Positions 1 through 7,395 of a stretch of 14,016 bases of DNA are shown here, one piece after another. This stretch comes from an uncultured Collinsella sp. Its GTDB lineage: Bacteria; Actinomycetota; Coriobacteriia; Coriobacteriales; Coriobacteriaceae. Position 1 is the first letter of the stretch. Every line of letters begins with the position of its first letter. The position numbers and the translations under genes are program-made. Below the pieces are notes generated by a model. That model made no database searches. It was not told the origin of the DNA and saw only the letters and a program-made list of their open reading frames with translations. Location: NCBI GenBank assembly GCA_958349325.1, contig CATWCP010000025.1:1-14016 (forward strand), read 5' to 3'.

Positions 1-2849
1 ACAAGCGCCCGAGCCAGCTATCGGGCGGACAGATGCAGCGCGTGGCCATCGCCCGTGCTCTGATCAATGATCCCGAGATTGTGCTGGCCGACGAGCCGAC
101 CGGCGCTTTGGATTCAACGACGTCCGTACAGGTCATGGACCTGCTCAAGGACGTGGCGCGCGACCGCCTGGTCATCATGGTCACGCACAATCCCGAGCTG
201 GCGTACCAGTACGCCACGCGCATCGTCAACCTGGCGGACGGTAAGATCACCGACGATTCCGACCCTTTCGATGTGGCAAAGGCTACGCGTCGCGAGGCCA
301 AGCCTACGCGCAAAACCTCGATGAGTTTTGTGACGGCGCTGGGGCTTTCTGCCCGCAACCTTATGACCAAAAAAGGCCGTACGGCCATGACGGCCTTTGC
401 GGGGTCGATTGGCATTATAGGTATTGCGGCGATCCTGGCGCTGTCCAATGGCGTAAACGGCTACATCAAAAAGGTCGAGGAGGATACGCTCTCGAGCTAC
501 CCACTCACCATTTCCAAGCAGGATTACGACCTGTCGTCCATGATGGGCGGGCAGGGGGCTGCGGATGATGACTCGCCTGAAAACGTGGATTCGTCCGACG
601 ACGGAACCGACGGCAAGGCTCAGGGAACCGATAAGATCCCTGTGGTCACGGCCGTAAAGGATATGTTTGCAAGTGTTAAGTCCAACGACATGACGAGCTT
701 TAAGGCATGGCTCGATGCCGGTGGCGATGGTATCGACAAAGAGGTCAACGCCATTCAGTACGGCTACGGTGTATCGCCGGTTGTCTATCGTGCCGGCAAG
801 GGCGATGAGAAGCCCGTTCGGCTGGTGCCCAACGCTATGACTGAGGCCATGAGCGGAGGCGCGAGCTCGGCGGTAACGGTGAGCATGGAATCCATGGGAA
901 CCTCTGTCTTTAACGAGATGATCGACGACCAGAGCCTGCTCGACAGCCAGTACGATGTCGTGGCGGGGCATTGGCCTACGTCTGCTAACGAAGCCGTAAT
1001 GGTGCTTTCGAGCCGCGGCACGGTGGGCGACTATACGCTCTACAGCATCGGTGCGCTGGATATCGATGAGCTCAACGACCTGGTTAACAGTGCTATGACG
1101 GCTGATGGTAAGATCGAGACGTCCGAGACCGGTACCGATTTTACCTACGACGATGCGCTGTCCACGACGTTTAAGATGCTGTCGACGGCCGATGCCTATC
1201 GCAAAAACGAAGAGACCGGCACGTGGACTGACATGTCTGGCGACGCCGACTTTATGGCCGCCAAGGTTGCCGACGGTATTGACGTGCACATTGTGGGCGT
1301 GGTGCGACCTAACGAGACAGCCAATGCGAGTGCGTTGTCTCCGGGCATTGCCTATACGCATGCGCTGACCCGCCAGCTTATGGAGCGCGCCGCCAATTCG
1401 CAGATTGTGCAAGAGCAGCTTGCCCACCCCGAGACAGACGTGTTTACCGGCAGGACCTTCGACGAGCTGCAAAGTGAAGCCAAACAGGGCGTGGACCTGG
1501 GCAGCATGTTCAGCGTGGACGAAGCGGTGCTCAAGAGCGCGTTCTCGTTTGATGCGTCTGCACTCTCGGGCGCGGCCGGCGGTATCGACCTTTCTGGTAT
1601 CGACTTGTCCGGGCTGGACATTGACCTTTCGGGTGTTGGGGAGGATATCGACTTTAGTGACATCATCGCCAAAGCGCCAACCCCAGATTTCTCGGGCGTC
1701 TTTGACGGTCTGGAGCTCACGCCCGAGCAAATGCAGCAGGTGGGAACGCTTGCCAACCAACTGTTTGAGGGCTTTTTGCAGTCTGATCAGTTTAAGGCGC
1801 TGACGCCCGAAGAACTTAAGGATGCCTCAAAGCTTGCTGCTGCATTTTCGATGTATCTTGAGAGTGATGCCACGGCGCAGCAAATCCTGGCCCAGCTCAA
1901 GGCGCTCGGCGGCGATGCCCTGGCCGAGCGCCTGCAACAGGCGATGACCGACTATGTGCAAAAGCAGCTGGCTCCGTATCTGCAGCAGGCTATGGATCAG
2001 GTGATGAAGTCGATCAGCAATCAGATTGCGGCGACGGTGTCAGCTCAGCTCAAGACAGGCGCGGCAAGGCTCATGGGCCAGGTGGCGACGCAGATGTCTT
2101 CGAGTTTTGCCAACCTGGCGAGCGCCATGCACGTGGATGCGAGTGCCTTTGCTCGTGCCATTCATTTCAACATGGACGCCGAGGACCTGAGTTCGCTCAT
2201 GATGAGCTATGCCAAGGCGTCGAAGCTCACCTACGACAACAATCTGACCACGTTGGGCTATGCGGATGAGGCAGACCCCATCTCGGTTAAGATTTTCCCG
2301 CGCGACTTTGAGGCCAAGGAGCGCGTGCTCGATCACATCGACGCGTACAACAAGCAGGTCAAAGCCTCTGGCCACGATGAACAGGCAATCTCATACACCG
2401 ACTACATGGGCATCATCATGGGCTCGGTGACCGACATCGTGAACACCATCAGCTTGGTGCTCATCGCATTCGTGAGTATCAGCCTGGTGGTGAGCTCCAT
2501 CATGATCGGCATCATCACCTACATCAGCGTGCTGGAACGCAAAAAGGAGATTGGCATCCTGCGTGCGATCGGCGCGTCGAAGCGCAACGTGGCAAACGTG
2601 TTCAACGCCGAGACCTTTATCGAGGGCCTCATTGCCGGCGTCTTTGCCATTGTCGTCGTGGTGCTCGTGAGTTTCCCGGTCAATGCCTGGGCACTTGCGG
2701 TCAAACAGGTTCCCAACCTGATGAGCCTGCCCGTGCAGGATGCGCTGGTACTCATCGCGATTTCGGTGCTGTTGACGGTCGTTGCCGGCCTGCTGCCTGC
2801 TCGCAGCGCATCCAAGAAGGACCCCGTCGAAGCCCTGCGCTCCGAATAA
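1..2849 (+). CDS. ABC transporter, ATPase fused to FtsX-type permease (5' end outside window)
   Basis: The frame is open from the first complete codon at position 3, so the start lies upstream; the ATG at 33 is internal. Bases 18-41 encode the ABC signature LSGGQMQR. It is followed by Walker B (IVLADEPTGALD, about 78-113) and the H-loop VTHNPE, so the Walker A part is missing to the left. Numbering from the Met at 33, a membrane segment lies near residues 119-140. A long, mostly polar extracytoplasmic region of about 660 residues follows, then an FtsX domain with three membrane segments (about 802-830, 863-888, 905-924) containing ERKKEIGILRAIGAS. This is the MacB/LolCDE-like layout, with ATPase and permease in one chain. 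Such proteins usually act in export or mechanotransmission, not import; the substrate cannot be told. The insert is far longer than in MacB and contains an Asp-Leu-Ser-Gly repeat near 1578-1670. Confidence 0.93.
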   Translation, partial: KRPSQLSGGQMQRVAIARALINDPEIVLADEPTGALDSTTSVQVMDLLKDVARDRLVIMVTHNPELAYQYATRIVNLADGKITDDSDPFDVAKATRREAKPTRKTSMSFVTALGLSARNLMTKKGRTAMTAFAGSIGIIGIAAILALSNGVNGYIKKVEEDTLSSYPLTISKQDYDLSSMMGGQGAADDDSPENVDSSDDGTDGKAQGTDKIPVVTAVKDMFASVKSNDMTSFKAWLDAGGDGIDKEVNAIQYGYGVSPVVYRAGKGDEKPVRLVPNAMTEAMSGGASSAVTVSMESMGTSVFNEMIDDQSLLDSQYDVVAGHWPTSANEAVMVLSSRGTVGDYTLYSIGALDIDELNDLVNSAMTADGKIETSETGTDFTYDDALSTTFKMLSTADAYRKNEETGTWTDMSGDADFMAAKVADGIDVHIVGVVRPNETANASALSPGIAYTHALTRQLMERAANSQIVQEQLAHPETDVFTGRTFDELQSEAKQGVDLGSMFSVDEAVLKSAFSFDASALSGAAGGIDLSGIDLSGLDIDLSGVGEDIDFSDIIAKAPTPDFSGVFDGLELTPEQMQQVGTLANQLFEGFLQSDQFKALTPEELKDASKLAAAFSMYLESDATAQQILAQLKALGGDALAERLQQAMTDYVQKQLAPYLQQAMDQVMKSISNQIAATVSAQLKTGAARLMGQVATQMSSSFANLASAMHVDASAFARAIHFNMDAEDLSSLMMSYAKASKLTYDNNLTTLGYADEADPISVKIFPRDFEAKERVLDHIDAYNKQVKASGHDEQAISYTDYMGIIMGSVTDIVNTISLVLIAFVSISLVVSSIMIGIITYISVLERKKEIGILRAIGASKRNVANVFNAETFIEGLIAGVFAIVVVVLVSFPVNAWALAVKQVPNLMSLPVQDALVLIAISVLLTVVAGLLPARSASKKDPVEALRSE

Positions 2850-2852
2850 TGC

Positions 2853-2875
2853 GACAAAGGGACAGTCCCTTTGTC
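2853..2875. repeat. GGGACAGTCCC-type palindrome after the ABC gene
   Basis: A perfect 10-bp inverted repeat (GACAAAGGGA / TCCCTTTGTC) with a CAG loop starts 3 bases after the ABC transporter stop. It could form a hairpin and may help end transcription, but no clear U-run follows. The core GGACAGTCCCTTT also occurs near 13948-13960, so it looks like a member of a dispersed intergenic repeat family and not a simple terminator. Confidence 0.6.
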
Positions 2876-2902
2876 ACGTTCGTTGATATGAGAGAAGAGT
2901 AG

Positions 2903-3856
2903 ATGATTCTATCGTTGGCCCCTATGGAGGGGATTACCGGGCATGTGTTCCGTCGCGTGCATGCGGAGTGCTTCGGTGCGCTCGATTGCTATTACACGCC
3001 GTTTTTGCCGCCGCCGCGGGTGGGAAACCGCTTTGGCGGCAAGGCGTTTAAGGAGATCGATCCTGCCAATAACCAGGGGCTCAACGTAGTGCCTCAGCTG
3101 ATGTCCAAGAACGCGGACGAGTTTGTGTGGGCGGCACAGGTGCTCGCCGATATGGGCTACCGCGAGGTCAATCTCAACTTGGGTTGCCCTTCGGGAACGG
3201 TTGTCGCCAAGGGCAAGGGCTCGGGTTTCTTGCGCAATCTCGACGAGCTCGAGGCGTTCTTAAGCGATGTGTGCGAGCGGTCGCCGTTGCCGGTATCGGT
3301 AAAGACCAGGCTGGGGTTGGAACGCGATGACGAGTATGAACGTGTGCTCGATCTGTATTGCCGCATGCCGTTGGCAGAGCTCATTGTGCATCCGCGCGTG
3401 CAAAAGGACCGCTATACGGGTTCGCCGCGCAAAGAGTTTTATGGCGAGACGCTGGAGCGTGTGCCGTTCCCCGTGGCCTATAACGGTGACATTTTTGATC
3501 TTGAGGATATGGACGCGCTGGTGGAGGCCTATCCCGGCACGCGCCATGTGATGTTGGGGCGTGGCCTGCTCGCGAACCCCGCTCTGGCTCGCATGGTCAA
3601 GGGCGGCCCTGCTGCAACGGCTGCTGAGCTGCAGCGCTTCCACGACACGCTGTTTGCGGCATATGCAGAAGAGATTGGCGGCAATGCGGTCTTCCGCATG
3701 AAGGAGTGGTGGTTCTACGCCAAGTGCGCTTTCGCTGATCCCGCTACCGTCCACAAGATCGTACGCAAGACCAAAAAGGTCGACGAATACCGCGCTGCCG
3801 TCGAGCGCGTCTTTCGCGAACAGCCGCTTGCACCCACAGCTCGCTTCAACGACTAG
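2903..3856 (+). CDS. tRNA-dihydrouridine synthase (Dus family)
   Basis: This 317-residue flavoprotein is predicted to reduce specific uridines in the tRNA D-loop to dihydrouridine, using FMN and NADPH in the cytoplasm. Visible family motifs are the N-terminal LAPMEGITGHVFRR (FMN barrel strand 1) and NLNLGCPSGTVVAKGKGSG with catalytic Cys95. Also visible are VKTRLG (about 133-138), LIVHPRVQKDRYTGSP (His153), YNGDIF and the phosphate-binding VMLGRGLLANP. Length and layout fit the roughly 310-330-residue Dus proteins of the DusA/B/C group. I cannot assign the exact uridine position, though the short N-terminus looks more like DusC than DusB. The ATG at 2903 has only a weak purine-rich AGAGAAGAG upstream, but the LAPMEG motif begins at residue 5, so the start is well fixed. 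It lies 53 bases after the ABC gene and converges with the glutaredoxin gene. Confidence 0.94.
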   Translation: MILSLAPMEGITGHVFRRVHAECFGALDCYYTPFLPPPRVGNRFGGKAFKEIDPANNQGLNVVPQLMSKNADEFVWAAQVLADMGYREVNLNLGCPSGTVVAKGKGSGFLRNLDELEAFLSDVCERSPLPVSVKTRLGLERDDEYERVLDLYCRMPLAELIVHPRVQKDRYTGSPRKEFYGETLERVPFPVAYNGDIFDLEDMDALVEAYPGTRHVMLGRGLLANPALARMVKGGPAATAAELQRFHDTLFAAYAEEIGGNAVFRMKEWWFYAKCAFADPATVHKIVRKTKKVDEYRAAVERVFREQPLAPTARFND

Positions 3857-3913
3857 TTAGTCGTTGGGGACGTTCTTTAACGACTAGTCATTTATGAACG
3901 TCCCCAATGACTA
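3848..3913. repeat. Compound palindrome between convergent genes, possible bidirectional terminator
   Basis: An 18-bp inverted repeat, with one G/A difference that still pairs as G-U in RNA, joins 3858-3875 to 3896-3913 around a 20-base loop. Its core is TTGGGGACGTTC / GAACGTCCCCAA. A second perfect 9-bp stem pairs 3847-3855 with 3858-3866 and includes the dus stop codon. The loop of the large stem holds another copy of AACGACTAGT (3879-3888), so 3858-3865 could pair with either copy. It fills the gap between convergent dus and glutaredoxin genes, where a two-way terminator is expected. The GGGGAC core links it to the palindromes near 2853 and 13937. Confidence 0.65.
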
Positions 3914-3920
3914 TGTTGCA

Positions 3921-4166
3921 CTAGAGCAGGTTTTTCTGCACCCATGCGATGATGTCGCTTGACTCGTAGAGCGGCTTGCCGTCGATGAACAAGCAGGGAA
4001 CCTGGCGTTTTCCGCCGACGGCGATGAGTGCCTGCTCAGCATCGCCGTCGATCGAGATATTGCGCTCGGGGATGGTCACACCGTTATCGGCAAGGAATCG
4101 CTTGACCTTTATGCAATACGGGCAGCCGGTCATAACGTAGAGCACGAGCTCGTGATCAGTAGCCAT
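3921..4166 (-). CDS. Glutaredoxin-family thiol redox protein
   Basis: This 81-residue thioredoxin-fold protein has the dithiol active site CPYC at residues 15-18, just after the first beta strand (ELVLYVMTG). The cis-proline stretch QVPCLFIDG and the terminal helix SSDIIAWVQKNLL are also present, as in glutaredoxins and the GST N-terminal domain. It is predicted to reduce disulfides or mixed disulfides in the cytoplasm; whether it uses glutathione or another thiol cannot be told. I chose the ATG at 4166 because GGAG lies 4 bases before it. A longer form from TTG at 4205 has no ribosome site and adds residues outside the fold. It follows the XRE/TipAS regulator by 51 bases on the same strand, so the two are probably co-transcribed. 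Confidence 0.9.
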   Translation of the reverse strand: MATDHELVLYVMTGCPYCIKVKRFLADNGVTIPERNISIDGDAEQALIAVGGKRQVPCLFIDGKPLYESSDIIAWVQKNLL

Positions 4167-4217
4167 GGGTCTCCAATCGGTTGAGGTTTCGATTGAAATA
4201 CCCAAAGCCGCCGCGGT

Positions 4218-5045
4218 CTATGCACGCGCCAAAGACGACTCGATGGCCTGGACCAGAAATGCCGTAGCTCCGGTGCCGCAGGGCTTGTCGTAGTAGTCGA
4301 TAAAGCGCTGGTCGGCAAGATAGCCGTGGGCGAGGCCCAGGTACGCTTCGTTCTGGGGTTCGCGTCCCCAGTTGAGACCAATCCAACGACGATGCATCGC
4401 GACAAGCTTGCGAGCCTCGCTTCCATTCGCATCGCCATCGCCCATGGCAATCGAGAGTTGGCCCAGAATAGCGCGTTCAAGTTCCTTCATGTCGTTCCAT
4501 GTCTCGGGGTCCATGTCCAGCAGTGCTTCGTTTGCTGCGTCGATCGCCTCGTCGCCGTAGCGCTCCCGGGCTTCGGCGCCGTAGCGCTCCTCGTTTTCCT
4601 GCACGGTGCGCCAGCGCTCCAGTTGCGGCAGGACGGCGCCCATGAGCGAGACGGCTTCGTCGAGCGACATGCCGGTGTTTTGTGCCAGGCGCGGGGCACA
4701 ATCCTCAATCATTGCCTCCATGGTGGTGTCATAGGTGTACTTGCCGTGGTCGTAGCACCACTTGCAGTAATGATCGGTCGCGGTGCCCGTGGCATCGGTG
4801 CCGCAGTCGTCGGGCGTGAGTATCATGCCGCAGCTCTGGCAATAGTGCTCAGGCATTTCGAGCAGGTGGGACAGCGGTTCTCCGGTTACGGCGGCGATGA
4901 GCTTCATCATGTCGATGCCCGGTGTGACCTCGCCGCGCTCCCACCGGCTGATGGCCTGGCGTGTGACGAAGAGCTTAGCGGCAAGCTGCTCTTGGGTAAG
5001 GTGATGGGCGCGACGGACAGCAATGAGCTTTTCTGCAAAGGCCAT
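4218..5045 (-). CDS. XRE-family regulator with zinc ribbon and TipAS-like ligand domain
   Basis: The 275 residues hold three parts. Residues 1-62 form an XRE helix-turn-helix (LTQEQLAAKLFVTRQAISRW). Residues 68-105 form a putative zinc ribbon with CQSCG (Cys69, Cys72) and CKWC (Cys94, Cys97) around a GTDATGT turn, as in the PF12674 type. Residues about 140-275 resemble the TipAS drug-recognition domain: an ERYG..A.ERYGDEA start, then AMHRRWIGLNWG, YLADQRFIDYYD and an ATAFL..AI end. In known TipAS proteins this domain binds thiopeptide antibiotics, usually behind a MerR HTH; here an XRE HTH stands in that place. A ligand- or metal/redox-responsive repressor or activator is inferred. ATG at 5045 has AAAGGAG 5 bases upstream. 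Its probable targets are itself and the glutaredoxin behind it; a palindrome lies just upstream of its promoter. Confidence 0.87.
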   Translation of the reverse strand: MAFAEKLIAVRRAHHLTQEQLAAKLFVTRQAISRWERGEVTPGIDMMKLIAAVTGEPLSHLLEMPEHYCQSCGMILTPDDCGTDATGTATDHYCKWCYDHGKYTYDTTMEAMIEDCAPRLAQNTGMSLDEAVSLMGAVLPQLERWRTVQENEERYGAEARERYGDEAIDAANEALLDMDPETWNDMKELERAILGQLSIAMGDGDANGSEARKLVAMHRRWIGLNWGREPQNEAYLGLAHGYLADQRFIDYYDKPCGTGATAFLVQAIESSLARA

Positions 5046-5075
5046 AGCGGCTCCTTTCTGCTGGTTGATGGCTTA

Positions 5076-5104
5076 AGCATACGCGGCGGCAGGCGCCCTT
5101 CCAA
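5076..5104 (-). promoter_or_regulatory. Probable sigma-A promoter for the XRE/glutaredoxin operon
   Basis: Read on the minus strand, TTGGAA (-35, plus positions 5099-5104) and TATGCT (-10, plus positions 5076-5081) are separated by exactly 17 bases. Each matches 4 or 5 of 6 consensus positions. Transcription would begin near 5069, leaving a leader of about 24 bases that includes the AAAGGAG ribosome site. Confidence 0.5.
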
Positions 5105-5119
5105 GCAACCGTTGGTTGC
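5105..5119. promoter_or_regulatory. Palindrome GCAACC-GTT-GGTTGC, candidate operator
   Basis: This perfect 6-bp inverted repeat with a 3-base centre abuts the -35 element of the XRE gene promoter, in the 141-base gap between divergent XRE and trmO genes. Its size and place suit a dimeric HTH protein, possibly the XRE regulator controlling itself. This is inference from position only. Confidence 0.35.
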
Positions 5120-5173
5120 ACGACGGGGGACCGCGGCGAAGAATTGCGCGCAACGCCCCACGCCTCCATGCCG

Positions 5174-5179
5174 TACAAT
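5174..5179 (+). promoter_or_regulatory. -10 element TACAAT for a leaderless trmO transcript
   Basis: TACAAT ends 7 bases before the ATG at 5187, so transcription would start at or next to the start codon. There is no Shine-Dalgarno sequence ahead of that ATG, which agrees with leaderless translation, common in actinobacteria. I see no good -35 at 16-18 bases; TTGCGC at 5144 is 24 bases away. Confidence 0.4.
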
Positions 5180-5186
5180 GACCGGC

Positions 5187-5924
5187 ATGGAACCTATCGC
5201 ACGCATACATACCGACCTGCCGCAGAAGTTCGGCATTCCGCGCAACAGCTTTTTGGCGCCCCATCTGCAGGGACGAATCTTTTTTGAGCCGGAATTTGCC
5301 TCCAATGCAGCGGTTGAGGGCCTGGACTCCTTCTCTCACCTGTGGCTGCTGTGGCGCTTCGAAAACGGAACGCCCGGCGGCACGGCTAAGGATATTGCCG
5401 TCGACGCTAAAACGCAGGACAGGTCCGGCACCAACGCAAAATGGTCGAAAACCGTGCGCCCGCCGCGTCTGGGCGGAGCCGAACGTGTGGGAGTGTTTGC
5501 CACGCGCAGTCCGTTTCGCCCTAATCCCATCGGGCTCACCTGCGTCAAGCTTGATCGTGTCGAGCTCACCGACGATGGCCCCATCATCCATGTGTTGGGG
5601 GCCGACCTGCGCGACGGTACGCCCATCTACGACATCAAGCCCTACATTCCGTTTGCGGACTGCCACCCGGATGCGACCGGAGGCTGGATCGAGGATGCTC
5701 CGTGGCAAGAGCTCGATGTTGAGTTTCCGCAAGCACTGCAGGATATGGTCCCGCCCGCAAAGCTCCTCGGCTTGGTCGAGGTCCTTCGCCAAGACCCGCG
5801 CCGCGCGGGCAGCAAGCACGAGCCACACCGCGTCTATCATCTGGCTTACGCCGGGCTCGACATATCGTTTACGGTCGATGAAACCCAGCTAACCGTAGTT
5901 GCCGTCAACGACGCGCAAGACTAA
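5187..5924 (+). CDS. trmO: tRNA (N6-threonylcarbamoyladenosine-37) N6-methyltransferase TrmO
   Basis: This 245-residue protein belongs to the TrmO/TsaA/YaeB family, which uses S-adenosylmethionine to methylate N6 of t6A37 in tRNAs reading ACY codons. Family motifs are clear: KFGIPRNS near the N-terminus, LDSFSHLWLLWRF, and RPPRLGG then GVFATRSPFRPNPIGLT, the SAM-binding beta-barrel signature. DGTPIYDIKPYIPFAD follows. The C-terminal VEVLRQDPRRA and YHLAYAGLDISF match the second domain of E. coli TrmO (235 residues), so the protein is complete. I place the start at ATG 5187, giving MEPIARIHTDLPQKFG; ATG 5178 in the same frame would add three residues. The frame stays open far upstream to 4326, but that part is antisense to the XRE gene and has no homology, so I excluded it. 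It is divergent from the XRE gene. Confidence 0.93.
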   Translation: MEPIARIHTDLPQKFGIPRNSFLAPHLQGRIFFEPEFASNAAVEGLDSFSHLWLLWRFENGTPGGTAKDIAVDAKTQDRSGTNAKWSKTVRPPRLGGAERVGVFATRSPFRPNPIGLTCVKLDRVELTDDGPIIHVLGADLRDGTPIYDIKPYIPFADCHPDATGGWIEDAPWQELDVEFPQALQDMVPPAKLLGLVEVLRQDPRRAGSKHEPHRVYHLAYAGLDISFTVDETQLTVVAVNDAQD

Positions 5925-6036
5925 CCAGCCATTCGTCCGCACCCGTCAAATTAAGCGCCAAACCCCGCGCCAAAACCGCCCACGCTGGTGGACAATAACG
6001 CCTACCAAAACAATCAACTTTGCACGGGAGTCCAGC

Positions 6037-7251
6037 ATGAAATACGACTTCACTTCAATCATCGACCGCCACGGCATGGACGCCATCGCCGTTGACTCTT
6101 GGGGTGAGATCCCCGGTATGGCCCCGAACGCACCCGACGAGGGCTTCGACCGCATTCCCATGTGGGTGGCCGACATGAACTTTGCCACGGTGCCCACGGT
6201 CCAGGAACACATCATTCAGCGCGCCCAGCACCCCATGTTTGGCTATTTCAATCCGCGCTCCGAGTATTTCGACCGCATCATCGAATGGCAGAGCCGCCGC
6301 AATGGCGTCGAGGGCCTGCGCCCTGAACATATCGGTTACGAAAACGGCGTGCTGGGCGGTGTCGTGTCGACGCTGCGCGCGTATGTCCAGCCGGGCGATG
6401 CGGTGCTGGTCCACAGCCCCACCTACATCGGCTTTACCAAGTCCATTGAGGCCGCGGGCTATCGTATTGTCCATAGCCCGCTTAAGCTCGACGATCAGGG
6501 CGTGTGGCGTATGGACTTTGAGGACATGGAGCACAAGCTCGCCCAAAACCACATCCATGCCGCGGTGTTCTGCTCGCCGCACAATCCCTGCGGCCGCGTA
6601 TGGGAGCGCGACGAGATTGAGCGCGCCATGGACATCTATTGCCAGCACGATTGCGTGGTGATTTCGGACGAGATTTGGTCCGATATCATCCTGCCGGGGC
6701 ACAAGCACACCCCGACGCAGTCGGTGAGCGAGGATGCCCGCATGCGCACGGTTGCCCTCTATGCGCCGAGCAAGACGTTTAACCTGGCGGGCCTTGTCGG
6801 CAGCTACCACATTGTCTACAACGAGACGCTGCGTGACCGCATCTGCGCCGTGTCCAACAAGACCCACTACAACGAGATGAACGTCCTCTCCATGCATGCG
6901 CTTATCGGTGCCTACCAGCCGCAGGGCTATGAGTGGGTGGACGAGCTCAATCAGGTGCTTGCCGGCAATATCGAGTACTTCTGCAATTACGTGGACGAGC
7001 ATTTTGAGGGCGTGTCCTATTCGCGTCCGCAGGGCACGTACATGGTGTTTCTGGACTGCACCGAGTGGTGTCGCGAGCATGGCCGCGATATTCAGTGGCT
7101 GCTCGACGAGGGGGCGCGCGTGGGCGTGGGATATCAGGACGGCCGCCCGTTCCACGGGCCCTGCCACATTCGCGTGAATCTGGCGCTGCCGCTTTCGCGC
7201 GTAAAGGAAGCGTGCGACCGCCTGGACCGCTACGTTTTTAATGCACGGTAA
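6037..7251 (+). CDS. MalY/PatB-type PLP-dependent C-S beta-lyase
   Basis: This 404-residue fold-type I aminotransferase-like enzyme probably cleaves cystathionine or cysteine S-conjugates to pyruvate, ammonia and a thiol. The N-terminal DFTSIIDRHGMDAIAVDSW and PMWVADMNF are typical of MalY/PatB. Later motifs include a GYFNP stretch, FCSPHNPCGRVW, the PLP ring-binding SDEIWSDIIL and APSKTFNLAGL with the Schiff-base lysine Lys246. RVNLALP near the C-terminus holds the carboxylate-binding arginine. The ATG at 6037 has GGGAG 8 bases upstream; the frame is open earlier to 5899 but overlaps trmO and shows no family sequence. It follows trmO by 112 bases on the same strand, with no hairpin terminator between them that I can see. 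MalY in E. coli also modulates MalT, so a second regulatory role is possible but unsupported here. Confidence 0.92.
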   Translation: MKYDFTSIIDRHGMDAIAVDSWGEIPGMAPNAPDEGFDRIPMWVADMNFATVPTVQEHIIQRAQHPMFGYFNPRSEYFDRIIEWQSRRNGVEGLRPEHIGYENGVLGGVVSTLRAYVQPGDAVLVHSPTYIGFTKSIEAAGYRIVHSPLKLDDQGVWRMDFEDMEHKLAQNHIHAAVFCSPHNPCGRVWERDEIERAMDIYCQHDCVVISDEIWSDIILPGHKHTPTQSVSEDARMRTVALYAPSKTFNLAGLVGSYHIVYNETLRDRICAVSNKTHYNEMNVLSMHALIGAYQPQGYEWVDELNQVLAGNIEYFCNYVDEHFEGVSYSRPQGTYMVFLDCTEWCREHGRDIQWLLDEGARVGVGYQDGRPFHGPCHIRVNLALPLSRVKEACDRLDRYVFNAR

Positions 7252-7261
7252 GTGAGCACTG

Positions 7262-7303
7262 CATGCGGGGCCTTCTGCCAAGTCGGCTGGAAGGCCCCGC
7301 ATG
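7262..7303 (+). terminator. 14-bp stem-loop after the C-S lyase gene
   Basis: A perfect 14-bp inverted repeat (CATGCGGGGCCTTC / GAAGGCCCCGCATG) with a 14-base loop begins 10 bases after the stop codon. The loop can form a further GCC/GGC pairing. There is no U-run directly after it (GTAAAAC), so it may be a weak or Rho-aided terminator, or an mRNA 3' end stabiliser. It separates the lyase from the sensor operon. Confidence 0.6.
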
Positions 7304-7344
7304 GTAAAACGTCTGTAGCCATTGGGCACTCGTGTGGTTTTGTT

Positions 7345-7353
7345 TGCTATTAT
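7345..7353 (+). promoter_or_regulatory. Extended -10 promoter for the SBP/kinase operon
   Basis: TG-C-TATTAT is an extended -10 (TGnTATAAT with one mismatch) in an AT-rich island of an otherwise GC-rich gap. A -35 is not obvious; TTGGGC at 7322 is 20 bases away, but extended -10 promoters can do without one. Transcription would begin near 7360, about 36 bases before the ATG. Confidence 0.45.
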
Positions 7354-7395
7354 TTTTTACCATTTCAGTCTGTAAACAGGATCGTATGGAGCTCG

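Noticed and set aside
114..1760. 548-codon open frame antisense to the ABC transporter
   Set aside because: It has no recognisable domain and is Arg/His-rich, as expected from the complement of GC-rich codons; the plus strand here is clearly a real ABC protein.
4326..5186. Upstream extension of the trmO frame to a 532-residue protein
   Set aside because: The extra part is antisense to the XRE regulator, has no family similarity, and TrmO proteins begin close to the ATG at 5187.
6055..7329. 424-codon open frame antisense to the C-S lyase gene
   Set aside because: It mirrors the codons of a clear PLP enzyme and shows no motif or ribosome site of its own.
7252..7395. Longer start for the SBP lipoprotein
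   Set aside because: The extra residues would bury the signal peptide and cover the stem-loop and promoter; ATG 7396 has its own GGAG site.
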